Assembly: GCF_008254045.1 (NCBI RefSeq)
Contig: NZ_CP042425.1
Location: 3,968,001 to 4,032,000 of the forward strand
Length of the DNA stretch: 64,000 bases
From: Limnoglobus roseus
GTDB taxonomy: Bacteria > Planctomycetota > Planctomycetia > Gemmatales > Gemmataceae
Direction of reading: 5' to 3'
The first letter of the stretch is position 1. The number at the start of each line of letters is the position of its first letter. The notes beneath the pieces were generated by a model. That model did no database searches. It saw only the letters and a program-made list of their open reading frames with translations, and was not told the origin of the DNA. The translations under genes and the position numbers were made by a program. Positions 36,178-44,593 of the stretch are shown here, one piece after another.

Positions 36178-36326
36178 TTGGGGCAGTCGTCACCCGCTCG
36201 GAACCGACCCACTTGGGCTACGGGTTCACCCCGGATGCTCGGATCGAAGACTGGGCTGCACGCGGTGGCTTGAACGAATCGACTCGCTTGCTGTTGACAA
36301 TCGGCCGGCGTTCATCGAAGGACTAG
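36178..36326 (+). pseudogene. 3' fragment of an interrupted gene (right, inverted copy)
   Basis: Exact inverted copy of the fragment at 32222-32367, here on the plus strand (TRSEPTHLGYGFTPDARIED to RRSSKD and TAG). It has no upstream part and follows the IS110 end directly, so it is a by-product of the inverted duplication. Confidence 0.6.
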
Positions 36327-36442
36327 GGCCGCCGGCGGACGGTGGTGACGCAGAAGCCGGCCTTGGCGGCCGCCTCTTGGGTGGCGCCGAGGGCGAGGAT
36401 CAGGTGGTCGTCGGCCGTGCGGCGGGTGGTGGCGTTGGCCAC
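36323..36442 (-). pseudogene. Truncated HTH DNA-binding protein
   Basis: A GTG at 36442 with GGAGG seven bases upstream starts VANATTRRTADDHLILALGA followed by TQEAAAKAGFCVTTVRRRP, a helix-turn-helix like those of small phage or plasmid regulators. The frame stops at the junction with the inverted-repeat arm (36326) after only 39 residues; full members are two to three times longer. It is therefore cut by the rearrangement that placed the palindrome here. It lies 75 bp downstream of the ParB-methyltransferase gene on the same strand. Confidence 0.6.
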
Positions 36443-36516
36443 GGGCGGGCCTCCTCGGAAGGCGGAGTAGTCACTTTTGGTGGGTTTTGTTCGGTAATTC
36501 GGGGGGCGGGGGCGAG

Positions 36517-37668
36517 TCACACCGCCGCGGGAACGGCGTCCGCGGGCGGGACCCGCTCGGCCGTCCCGCCCGTGAGGTCCTCGTACCGTTTCACGATGAC
36601 GTCACAGTACCGCGGGTCGAGTTCGACGAGGGCGGCCGTTCGTCCCGTGTGTTCACCCGCCACGAGTGAGGTCCCCGACCCGGCGAACGGGTCGAGGACG
36701 ACCCCGCCGTTGGGGCACGAATTGCCGATCAGGTCGGCGAACAGGTCGACCGGCTTCATGGCCGGGTGGACGTCGTTCTTGGCCGGGCGGTCGAACGGGA
36801 GGACGGTCGCCTGGGCGCGGTCGGACAGGCACGTGTGGGCGGCCCCGTCGGCCCACACGTACAGGCACGGCTCGTGCCCCCAGTGGTAGTCGAAGCGACC
36901 CAAGGCGAACGCCGACTTGACCCAGACGAGGCACTGGCGGACGCGGAGGCCGGCGTCGGCACAGGCGGTTCGCGCCGTGAGCCCCTCGAGGTCGGCGTGC
37001 CACAGGTAGAATCCCGCCCCCGGGCGGAGGACGCCGTTGGCCGCGGCCAGGGCGCGGGCGAGGAACCGGCGGTCGTCGTCCCCGGCCAGGGCGTCGTTGG
37101 CGAGGGTGAGCTTGTCGGCCGTCTTCCCCTCGTACGCGACGTTGTAGGGCGGGTCGGTCCGGAGCAGGCCGGCCGGCGTGCCGGCGAGCAGCGTGGCGAG
37201 ATCGGCGGGGTTGGTGGCGTCGCCGCACAGGAGGCGGTGGCGGCCGAGGAGCCACACGTCGCCGGGCTTGGTCACGGGGTCGGCCGGCGGGTCGGGGACG
37301 GCGTCCGGGTCGCCGGGGTTGGCGTCGGGTTCTCCTCGGAGCAGATCGGCCAGCTCGTCGGCCGTGAAGCCGATGGACGCGAGGTCGACGTCCGTCCCCT
37401 GGAGGGCGAGCAACTCGGCGACGAGCTTGCCGTCGTCCCACGTGGCGATCGCCGGCGTCAGGTCCGTGGCGACGTGCACGGGGACGACGGTCAGGCCGAG
37501 CGTGCGGGCGGCCTTGTACCGGGTGTGTCCGACGACGCCGCCGTCGGCGTCCAAAACGAGCGGCTGCTGCCACCCGAACGTGGCGATGGACTCGGCGGCG
37601 GCGGCGTTGTTGCGGGGGTTGTCGGCGTACGGGGTGACGGACGAGATGTCGCGGAGGTGGACGAGCAT
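36517..37668 (-). CDS. ParB-like nuclease domain fused to a DNA (N4/N6) methyltransferase
   Basis: A 383-aa protein. The N-terminal ParB/Srx-like domain (about 1-110) begins MLVHLRDISSVTPYADNPRN with VLDADGGVVGHTRYKAARTL. The methyltransferase domain has the catalytic DPPY at 172-175 (LRTDPPYNVAYEG) and, near the C-terminus, the SAM-binding GVVLDPFAGSGTSLVAGEH. This order (catalytic motif first) fits the beta-type N4-cytosine/N6-adenine enzymes common in phages and islands. No restriction gene is nearby, so it is an orphan, probably protecting or regulating the mobile element. The ATG at 37668 starts the ParB domain; the open frame extends upstream without similarity. Confidence 0.88.
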   Translation of the reverse strand: MLVHLRDISSVTPYADNPRNNAAAAESIATFGWQQPLVLDADGGVVGHTRYKAARTLGLTVVPVHVATDLTPAIATWDDGKLVAELLALQGTDVDLASIGFTADELADLLRGEPDANPGDPDAVPDPPADPVTKPGDVWLLGRHRLLCGDATNPADLATLLAGTPAGLLRTDPPYNVAYEGKTADKLTLANDALAGDDDRRFLARALAAANGVLRPGAGFYLWHADLEGLTARTACADAGLRVRQCLVWVKSAFALGRFDYHWGHEPCLYVWADGAAHTCLSDRAQATVLPFDRPAKNDVHPAMKPVDLFADLIGNSCPNGGVVLDPFAGSGTSLVAGEHTGRTAALVELDPRYCDVIVKRYEDLTGGTAERVPPADAVPAAV

Positions 37669-37936
37669 CGGGGGCCTCGAAGGAACGGGGGCGTTCGTTC
37701 GGCCCGACCGTGATGCCGGGTGCTTAGCCGCCGGCCCGCGCTCGTCGCCCTCCCGCGAGGGTGACAGCGTGAGTTGCTGAAGGGATTCTACCACACGTCG
37801 GGGAACGCCACAACCTTCGCCGACGTCGGCGGTTGGGGGCGGAGGGGCGAGGAAAGCAAGTGTGTCTAACAGTTTGGCCTTTCCGCCTGGGGTGGAGCGT
37901 GAAAGCGCGCAGGAAGGACCCGTGGATGCGGGTCCA

Positions 37937-38491
37937 CTAGTCGCGGGTGAACTGGAAGGCGTACAACTTCGCCCGCTTCATCCGGACGTGGACTCGCACC
38001 GGCCGGCCCGCCAGGGCCGACACGTCCGCCTTCCCCTTCCAGTACACGCACTGGTCCACGAAGTTGCCGCCGATCTCTTCGCAGTCCGACACCGCGAACC
38101 CCGGGACCGGCGTACCGCCCGCGTCTTGCAGTTCGACGAACGCTGCCCGCCGACCCGGTGTCGACGTTCAGCCGCAGCCGCGTGCCGACGCCGACCACAA
38201 CGGCGTCGGCAGCCACCCGCCCTTGTGGTCGGCGTCGGCCGACACGTACCCGTCTAACCGCTGCCGCACCACCCCCACCCCGCCTTCCTCCTTCCTCCTT
38301 CGCGGCCGAGTCGTGCAGCCGGCCGGACGAGTAGTAGTACTGGTACACGGCGTTGCCCCGCCGGACGAACCCGGGGCGGCCACCGCGTACCACCGGTCCT
38401 ACTCGTCGGCCAGGCCGGGCGGGATGTACGCCGGCCGCTCCGGCCGCGTCCACACGACGCCGTCGCGGCTGACAGCCAGTTGCACCTCCAG
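37937..38491 (-). pseudogene. Truncated, frameshifted glycoside-hydrolase-like gene
   Basis: Minus-strand pieces in three frames read LLEVQLAVSRDGVVWTRPER with PAYIPPGLAD, then APGFVRRGNAVYQYYYSSGR with LHDSAAKE, then RLRLNVDTGSAGSAFVELQD and GTPVPGFAVSDCEEIGGNFV. The end is DQCVYWKGKADVSALAGRPV followed by RVHVRMKRAKLYAFQFTRD. This pattern resembles five-bladed-propeller glycosidases of the GH32/GH43-like sort with a beta-sandwich tail. The 5' part is lost at the IS5/IS1182-like element (38492) and at least two frameshifts occur. Confidence 0.6.
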
Positions 38492-38572
38492 CAGGGTGCT
38501 GAAAAATCCCGGTCTTGAGCCGGGTTCGGGATCGCGCTACGCTCGTTCCGACCGCGCTCTGGAGAGGAACTC

Positions 38573-39696
38573 ATGCGTGGCCGACCCGGCGGTCCATGGC
38601 CGCTGTTCCACGTGTTCGACGTCGAGGCCGGCATCCCGGCCGACCACCCGCTCCGGGGCGTCGAGCGGCGGGTGGACCGCGCCCCGGCCGGCATGCCGGC
38701 CGCGTCTACTGCGGCGTCCCGCCGGATCGGCCGGCCCGGGGTGCCGCCCGAGGGGCTGTTGAAGGCCCTGCTGGTCATGGCACGGTACTCCGCCCGCCGC
38801 GACCGGCAGTTGTGCGCGCGGATCGACACCGACCTGCTGTTCCGCGGGTTCCTCGACCCGCAGGCGGGCGACGACGCGTTCGACGCGACGACGTTCACGC
38901 GCAACCGCCAGCGGTTGGACCACCACCTGACGAGGGCGTTCTTCGCCGCCGTGGTCCGGGAGGCCCTCGCGGCCGGGCCGTGCCGCGAGCACTTCCGCGT
39001 CGACGGCACGCGGATCGAGCGTTTCGCGTCGGCCAAGGGCTTCCAGCCGGGGACCGCCGCCGGCGGTGGAACGAGCGATCCGGGCGGTCGACGGCCGCGG
39101 GGCCCGGCCGTCGACGCCCACGGCCGGAAGCGGACGAACGCCCCGCACGCCAGTCGCACCGACCCGGAGGCCCGGCGCTACCGGAAGGGGCTGGGGGAGG
39201 AGGCGGGGGTCGCCCACATGGGGCACACGCTCGCCACGACCGCCACGGCCGGATCGTGGCGGTTCTCGGCGGACGGCACGGCCGAGCGGGTGGCCGCGTT
39301 GGAGAGGCTCGACGGGTTGAAGGATACGCACGGCTTACCGCCGACGCCCCTCGGGGCGGACGAGGGGTTCGACTCGGGCGAGTTCTTCCAGGCGCGGGAG
39401 GGCGGCGGATCGAGCCGCACGTCCCACTGGTCAAGCCGCCCCGCGATCCGAAGGTGGTGGCGCACCTTCGTCCGGTGCCGGGCGTGGAAGCCCGGCACCG
39501 GACGAAGGTGCGGATGGGCACCGAGGGCTATCGGCTCAGCCGGACGTGCCGCAAGAAGATCGAGGAAGGGTTCGGTTGGCTCAAGCCGGTCGCCGGCCGG
39601 GGCCTGGTGGTCGGCCGATGGAAGTTCCAGCCGTTACTTGAGATCGGGGCCGCGGCGTACCACCTGGTGCGGCTGCGGAAGGTCACAACGGCATAA
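38573..39696 (+). pseudogene. IS5/IS1182-like transposase, one frameshift
   Basis: The protein starts MRGRPGGPWPLFHVFDVEAG followed by IPADHPLRGVERRVD and contains the Gemmata-type DUF772 segment KALLVMARYSARRDRQLCAR. The DDE residues are visible as EHFRVDGTRIERFASAKGFQ, LGADEGFDSGEFFQA and, in the next frame, RKKIEEGFGWLKPV. The frame changes once near 39392-39410, in GCGGGAGGGCGGCGG, after which the true C-terminus EPHVPLVKPPRDPKVV continues to 39696. Either a programmed shift or recent decay could explain this; with no A-rich slippery site, decay is more likely. A long hairpin at 39461 lies just after the shift. Confidence 0.78.
39461..39512. repeat. Perfect 23-bp hairpin inside the transposase gene
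   Basis: Arms 39461-39483 and 39490-39512 are exact inverted copies around the loop GTGGAA (for example CCTTCGTCCGGTGCC against GGCACCGGACGAAGG). It is unusually long for coding DNA. Confidence 0.85.
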
Positions 39697-39794
39697 CGGA
39701 GGACCGCCTCCGCGGAACGGGTGACGAGGGCGGGAGAATGATGATGGGCGTCTCGCGATCCAAGGGAAAGGCCCCTTCTTCAGCACCCTGCTAG

Positions 39795-41204
39795 TATTAC
39801 TCCGTTAGGTTATTTACTTCGTCTCGATCCCGCCGTACTCTGGCGGGATGGACGCACGGAAGCTTGCAAAGCTGCGGCGGGAGCTGACCGCCTTCCTGGA
39901 CGAGGTCGCGGGCACGCTGGGCAACGCCCGCCGCCGGCGATGGTGCGATGCCTACCTGCGGGGCATCCTCCTCGACGGCCACCGCAAGAGTGTCGAGCCG
40001 ATGGCCGCCCGGTTGAAGACGATCGAGCAGGGCGACGCGGACTACGAGCAAGCCCTTCAGCAGTTCCTCAATCAGAGCCCGTGGGACACCGGCGAGGTCC
40101 GCGGCGGCCTGCAGGCGTGGGTCGCCCGCCGGTTCGGCACGGCCGGCGTGGTCATCATCGACGACACCGGGTTCCCCAAGCAGGGCACGCACTCCGTCGG
40201 CGTGGCCCGTCAGTACACCGGCACCCTCGGCAAGGTGGCGAGTTGCCAGGTGGCCGTGACCTTGCAGTTCGCGACGGCCAAAGAGGTCGTGGGGCTGGAC
40301 GCCCAACTGTACCTGCCGCAAGCGTGGGCGGACGACGCCGATCGCATGGCCCGGGCCGGCGTCCCCGTCGCGGTCGGCTACCGGCCGAAGTGGCAGATGG
40401 CGTTAGCTATGCTCCGGCAGGCGGCGGGCCATGGATTTTGTGGCGTCGTGCTGGCCGACAGCCTGTTCGGGACCGTGACCGAATTCCGCGAGCAACTGGC
40501 GGCCGACGGCCGGACGTACTTCGTCGGCATCGACTCGACGTTGAAGGTAGTCGCGGCCGACGCCGATCTGGGGCCGGTCCCGCCGGCCGGCCGCACCGGG
40601 CGACCACCGACGCGACCGGCCGGCGTCCGGGCCGGGGCGAAATCACCCAACGTCAAGGAATGGGCGTTGGGTCGCGTGGCGGACTTCCGCGCCGTGATGT
40701 GGCGGAAAGGGACCAAGGGAAAGATGGCCGGCCGGTTCGCCGCTTGGCGGGTCCGACCGGCGCACAAGCTGTCGAGCGGCCGTGAGCCGGGGGGCGCCTG
40801 CTGGCTGCTGGTCGAATGGCCGGCGGGGGCGGATCAGCCGGCCAAGTACTTCTTCAGCAACTTGCCGGCCGCGACGAGCCTGAAGCGATTGGTCGCCGCG
40901 GCCAAGAGCCGCTGGTGGGTGGAGCACAGCTACCGCGAGTTGAAAGACGAGCTCGGGTTGGACCACTTCGAGGGGCGGTCGTGGCGGGGATGGAACCACC
41001 ACGCCGTCCTCGTCCTGATGGCTTACGCCTTCCTCCAAGACCTCCGCCGGACCCGCCGAAAAAAAGTCTCGCCGGGCTGACCCTTCCGGGGCTGCGGGAG
41101 CAGTTGCAAGCGGTGCTCGCGTGCTGGTGCGCCCGCTGCCCGGTCTGCCGTCAAACCGTGCCCGAACTTCTCGGCAAGCGGCCGCCCTAGCTAACGGAGT
41201 AATA
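39795..41204 (+). mobile_element. IS701-family insertion sequence B, 1,410 bp
   Basis: Terminal inverted repeats are TATTACTCCGTTAG (39795) and CTAACGGAGTAATA (to 41204), flanked on both sides by CTAG (39791-39794 and 41205-41208), the 4-bp YTAR-type duplication of IS701 elements. The transposase is intact, so this copy may be active. Confidence 0.9.
39848..41080 (+). CDS. IS701-family DDE transposase B
   Basis: A complete 410-aa transposase. The catalytic Asp residues are in VVIIDDTGFPKQGTHSVGVA and CGVVLADSLFGTVTEFREQL, and the Glu in RWWVEHSYRELKDELGLDHF. The start is the ATG at 39848, about 50 bp inside the left end. At the 3' end the 0-frame finishes RRKKVSPG, but an A7 run (41059-41065, A AAA AAA) permits a -1 shift into SLAGLTLPGLREQLQAVLAC, ending at 41190. 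The alternative tail, with a Cys-rich end (CWCARCPVCRQTVPELLG), resembles the tails found in the other two IS701 genes. Confidence 0.92.
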   Translation: MDARKLAKLRRELTAFLDEVAGTLGNARRRRWCDAYLRGILLDGHRKSVEPMAARLKTIEQGDADYEQALQQFLNQSPWDTGEVRGGLQAWVARRFGTAGVVIIDDTGFPKQGTHSVGVARQYTGTLGKVASCQVAVTLQFATAKEVVGLDAQLYLPQAWADDADRMARAGVPVAVGYRPKWQMALAMLRQAAGHGFCGVVLADSLFGTVTEFREQLAADGRTYFVGIDSTLKVVAADADLGPVPPAGRTGRPPTRPAGVRAGAKSPNVKEWALGRVADFRAVMWRKGTKGKMAGRFAAWRVRPAHKLSSGREPGGACWLLVEWPAGADQPAKYFFSNLPAATSLKRLVAAAKSRWWVEHSYRELKDELGLDHFEGRSWRGWNHHAVLVLMAYAFLQDLRRTRRKKVSPG

Positions 41205-41208
41205 CTAG

Positions 41209-41509
41209 ACAGACCCGGATTTCGTCCGCGGCCACCGAGTCCGCCCGAACGCTCCTCGACCTCCAGAAGCCGGGGCCGCCTCCCGGCTACCCGGCTCGGG
41301 GCCGCCCGGGCCGTGCTGGAGCTCGGACGGAAGGTCCGCGAGGTCGTCGAGTTGGAGGCTCGCATCGCGTCACTGGAGGACCAGATGAACGCCGACTTCC
41401 GGTCGGCCGACGCCCGCGGGGGCATGTGATGCGAACCCGCTCGCAGGTCCGCCGGCTCGAGCGGCAACTCACGGCCTCCATCGACGCGGCCCGACGGTGA
41501 CTGGAGTGG
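41209..41509 (+). other. Remnants of small genes next to IS701 B
   Basis: Plus-strand pieces ELGRKVREVVELEARIASLE with DQMNADFRSADARGGM, then MRTRSQVRRLERQLTASI, are broken by stops. The first piece recurs, diverged, at about 45978. No intact gene is evident. Confidence 0.45.
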
Positions 41510-42052
41510 GTGGCCGTGTTCGACGACGCCGTCGCCCGCGATGTTGGTCATCGGGTCCTCGGATTTGCGGCGGCGGTCGAGGCGTACCGGGTGGTCCTCA
41601 AGGACACGCAGCGAGTAGCGCGGGAGGTGGCCCCGCCGACGGGGTTCGTGCTAAAACACCCGCGGCGGGTGCCCGAGTTCCACACTTGGCGACTGGACCC
41701 GCGGTTCCCGGGCGTGTGGGCAGCGTTTGCGCGGGCGTGCGACTTGGTTCCTTGCGGCGGAAGATGGGGCGTGGCAATCCGCGGGCTATGGGACCGGTTG
41801 ATGGGGCGACTCCGGCGGGTGAGGAAGATCGAGGCGGCATCGGTGCGGCTGGTCCCGCCCCCGGCGTGGCCGGGCGTCGTGTTCGTCCTCAAAGCCACCC
41901 CCTGGCCGTCCGACCGGTGGGTCCGCCTGGACGAGGCGACGGAAGTTCTCGTCTCCGGCCGGGCCCAAGCACGACTTCCGGTTGCCGCCACCCTCGCCCT
42001 CGGAGGCGAGATCAACCCGTTCGCCCGCGCCCCCGAACTCCCGGCGGCGTGA
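41510..42052 (+). CDS. Hypothetical protein
   Basis: An open frame of 180 aa with a GTG start (41510) and no recognised domain. It has many Trp, Pro and Arg residues (VLKHPRRVPEFHTWRLDPRF; GRWGVAIRGLWDRLMGRLRR). The segment RRVRKIEAASVRLVPPPAWP (about residues 100-120) recurs in the remnant at about 46056. No signal peptide or membrane helix is present. The neighbourhood is an IS-rich border, so the gene may be a relic or a small island gene. The start is weakly supported. Confidence 0.4.
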   Translation: MAVFDDAVARDVGHRVLGFAAAVEAYRVVLKDTQRVAREVAPPTGFVLKHPRRVPEFHTWRLDPRFPGVWAAFARACDLVPCGGRWGVAIRGLWDRLMGRLRRVRKIEAASVRLVPPPAWPGVVFVLKATPWPSDRWVRLDEATEVLVSGRAQARLPVAATLALGGEINPFARAPELPAA

Positions 42053-42218
42053 CCGGGTCGCGGGAAGCTGGTGGGACTGAACGTAGGTCGCAAGCCCTCG
42101 CCTTGGAACCGGACCTCATCGAGCGTGCGACCGCGGCGTACCAGATGGTGGCGCGGGAAGAGGAGGATCCCGCCGGCCGGTTCAACGGAGGCGGCAATCG
42201 CCACGATTGTCGGGGCAC

Positions 42219-42274
42219 GGCCTCGCGCTGTCCGCTACAACAGCCGCAACGGGTGGGGCGGACAGCGCGAGGCC
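42219..42274. repeat. 17-bp perfect hairpin in the sulfatase leader
   Basis: Arms GGCCTCGCGCTGTCCGC (42219-42235) and GCGGACAGCGCGAGGCC (42258-42274) pair around a 22-nt loop. It ends about 30 bp before the sulfatase start and may be a terminator for upstream transcripts or a leader element. Confidence 0.8.
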
Positions 42275-42305
42275 CACCGTCTGTCTTTCGAGAGGTTCCA
42301 TCGTG

Positions 42306-43622
42306 ATGCGCGTGTTGATTGGATTGGTCGTGGCGGCGGCGGTCGCGCCGCCGGTCGGGGCAACCGACCGCAAGCCGAACGTCGTCGTCATCGTCGCCGA
42401 CGACCTCGGGTACGCGGATGTCGGCTTCCACGGGTGCAAGGACATCCCCACCCCGCACCTCGATGCCCTGGCGAAGTCGGGCGTCCGGTTCACCAGCGGG
42501 TATGTCAGCGGCCCGTACTGCTCGCCCACCCGGGCCGGGCTGCTCACCGGTCGGTACCAGACGCGGTTCGGCCACGAGTTCAACCCGGCCGGCAAGGATC
42601 CGGGCCTGCCGCTGACCGAGACGACCATTGCCGACCGCATGAAGGCCGCCGGCTACCGCACGGCCCTCATCGGCAAGTGGCACCTCGGAGCCGGGGCCGA
42701 CCGGCACCCGCAGAAGCGGGGGTTCGACACCTTCTTCGGGTTCCTCGGCGGAGCCCACGACTACTTCGCCCCGAACGGCATCGTCCGCGGGGCGGACGCC
42801 GCCGGGGACAAGTCGTACCTGACCGACGCCATCACGCGAGAAGCCGTGGCGTTCGTGGACCGGAACAAGGCCGAACCCTTCTTCCTGTACCTGGCGTTCA
42901 ATGCGGTTCACACGCCCATGCAGGCCGACGACCCGCGGCTGAAGAAGTTCGCCGGCATCACGGACCCCAAGCGGCGAACGTATGCGGCCATGCTGAGTGC
43001 GCTGGACGACGGCGTCGGGGCGTTGACCGCCAAGCTGAAAGCCGAGGGGTTGACCGACGACACGCTGGTGGTCTTCTTCAGCGACAACGGCGGGCCGACG
43101 ATGAAGGGGACGACGATCAACGGGTCGTCGAACGCGCCGCTGCGAGGCTCGAAGCGGACGACGCTGGAGGGCGGGGTGCGGGTGCCGTTCGTCGTGTCCT
43201 GGCCGGGTCGGGTGCCGGCCGGCGGTGTGGACGACCGGCCGGTGATCCAACTCGACGTGCTGCCGACGGCCCTGGCCGCGGCCGGGGTGGCGACGAAGCC
43301 GGAGTGGAAGTTGGAAGGGGTGGACCTCCTGCCGTACCTGACCGGGGCCAACAAGACCGTGCCGCACGACGCCCTGTTCTGGCGGTTCGGCGGGCAGACG
43401 GCCGTCCGCCAAGGGGACTGGAAACTGGTCCGGTACGACCGGGCCGTGGAGGGCGGGACCGGCCCGTCGGCGGCGATGCTCTACGACTTGAAGGCCGACA
43501 TCGGGGAGGCGACCGACCTGGCCGCGAAGGACCCGGGCCGGGTGAAGGAACTCCAGGTGGCGTGGGACGCTTGGGACAAGGGCAACGTGCCCGCCCTGTG
43601 GGCCGGCGGCAAGGCCGACTGA
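42306..43622 (+). CDS. Secreted Cys-type sulfatase
   Basis: A 438-aa arylsulfatase-family enzyme that removes sulfate esters, presumably from algal or host polysaccharides outside the cytoplasm. A signal peptide (MRVLIGLVVAAAVAPPVGA) is followed by NVVVIVADDLGYADVGFHG with metal-binding Asp32/Asp33. The formylglycine motif is YCSPTRAGLLTGRY, with Cys72 modified by a formylglycine-generating enzyme. IGKWHLG, FSDNGGP and GGVRVPFVVSWPGR are further family motifs. The start is the ATG at 42306 (a GTG directly before it could also serve). The next gene starts 15 bp after its stop, so the broken WD40 gene was probably in the same transcript. Confidence 0.92.
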   Translation: MRVLIGLVVAAAVAPPVGATDRKPNVVVIVADDLGYADVGFHGCKDIPTPHLDALAKSGVRFTSGYVSGPYCSPTRAGLLTGRYQTRFGHEFNPAGKDPGLPLTETTIADRMKAAGYRTALIGKWHLGAGADRHPQKRGFDTFFGFLGGAHDYFAPNGIVRGADAAGDKSYLTDAITREAVAFVDRNKAEPFFLYLAFNAVHTPMQADDPRLKKFAGITDPKRRTYAAMLSALDDGVGALTAKLKAEGLTDDTLVVFFSDNGGPTMKGTTINGSSNAPLRGSKRTTLEGGVRVPFVVSWPGRVPAGGVDDRPVIQLDVLPTALAAAGVATKPEWKLEGVDLLPYLTGANKTVPHDALFWRFGGQTAVRQGDWKLVRYDRAVEGGTGPSAAMLYDLKADIGEATDLAAKDPGRVKELQVAWDAWDKGNVPALWAGGKAD

Positions 43623-43636
43623 CGGGCCATACCCCC

Positions 43637-44534
43637 ATGCTGATCCTGAAGACGCGATCACAGAAACTCAGTCGGGTGTCCTTCGACCCGTCCGGACGCG
43701 GCTTGGCCGCGGGCGGCCAACGCGGCGTGTACTGGTGGCAGTCGGTGTTCGACGGGTCAAAGCCGGTCTGCCTCGACGAGGGCGAGTGCAGCGGCCTCGG
43801 GTTTACGACCAAGGGAGAGTACCTGTTCGCTGTGGTCGGGAAGAACCGACTGGCCGTGTTCAACCTGAGCGACCGCCGTCCTTCCTACGTCGGCCTGAAA
43901 GTCTCGGCGTCAACGGTCGCGGTGTGCCCGGCGACGGGCTTGGCGGTCACGGAGTCCTGGTCTGGCGGCGAGATGGTCGGGTGGCGGGTGACCGACGACG
44001 GCGGACTCAAGCGAGTGTGGGCGACAACGGTCGCGCCCGGCAGCATCGGGTCCACCGTCGCGTTTGCCGGGGACGGCTCGTGGTTCGTTCGGGCCGCCCA
44101 AGACCCCCGCCGCGTGGAAGTTCTACCAACTCGTGATCCACGACCCCGCAACGGGGAAAGCGATTCGCGCGTGTCGGGGCGGCGAGTGGGTGAGCAGTGG
44201 GCCGGTGGTGTCCCCGGATAAGGAGTGGATCGCGTTCGCGTGCGGGCAGACGATCATCTCCCAACCGGTCCGGGATCGATTCGAGCGGAAGGTGGTGGAG
44301 AACGACAACACGCACCAGTACACCGGGTTAGCATTCCACTCGTCCGGGGGACTACTCGCGGTCACCAACAATGACCGGACGGTGCGGATGATCGACGCCG
44401 CGACGTGGCAGTCTCGACACGCCTACGCCTGGGACATCGGGCGAATGCGGAGCATCGCCTTCGCCCCGGACGGCACCGTTGCGGCGGCCGGCAGCGACAC
44501 GGGCAAGGTCGTCCTGTGGGATGTCGAAGTGTAA
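43637..44534 (+). pseudogene. Frameshifted WD40-like protein
   Basis: The first part starts MLILKTRSQKLSRVSFDPSG with RGLAAGGQRGVYWW and continues to GDGSWFVRAAQDPRR. The frame must then change near 44111-44115, in a run of C and G, to continue WKFYQLVIHDPATGKAIRAC, NDRTVRMIDAATWQSRHAYA and end GSDTGKVVLWDVEV at 44534. Intact relatives in Gemmata-like genomes are about 300 aa, matching the sum of the two parts. The product would have been a cytoplasmic beta-propeller of unknown role. A single indel, or a sequencing error, explains the break. Confidence 0.75.
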
Positions 44535-44593
44535 GGCACTTACCGGCCAAGAACTTCCAATTCGTCGAACTCGTGCCGTCCCTCGGAGATGCT

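Larger units (their letters stand above)
34952..36326. repeat. Right arm of the perfect 1,375-bp inverted repeat
   Basis: Mirror copy of 32219-33593. Its outer end stops at the dinucleotide TA (36324-36325), the same TA at which IS630 sits in the left copy, and is then joined to a truncated HTH gene. Confidence 0.9.
38492..39790 (+). mobile_element. IS5/IS1182-like insertion sequence, 1,299 bp
   Basis: The ends are CAGGGTGCTGAAAAA at 38492 and, inverted, CAGGGTGCTGAAGAA reading back from 39790. The element lies directly against the CTAG target repeat of the next element (39791), so the two are nested or abutting. Its transposase is frameshifted. Confidence 0.8.

Noticed and set aside
38515..39696. 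A separate 393-aa gene in the second frame of the IS5/IS1182-like element
   Set aside because: Only its last third matches the transposase; the first part is a shadow, so it is the frameshifted C-terminus.
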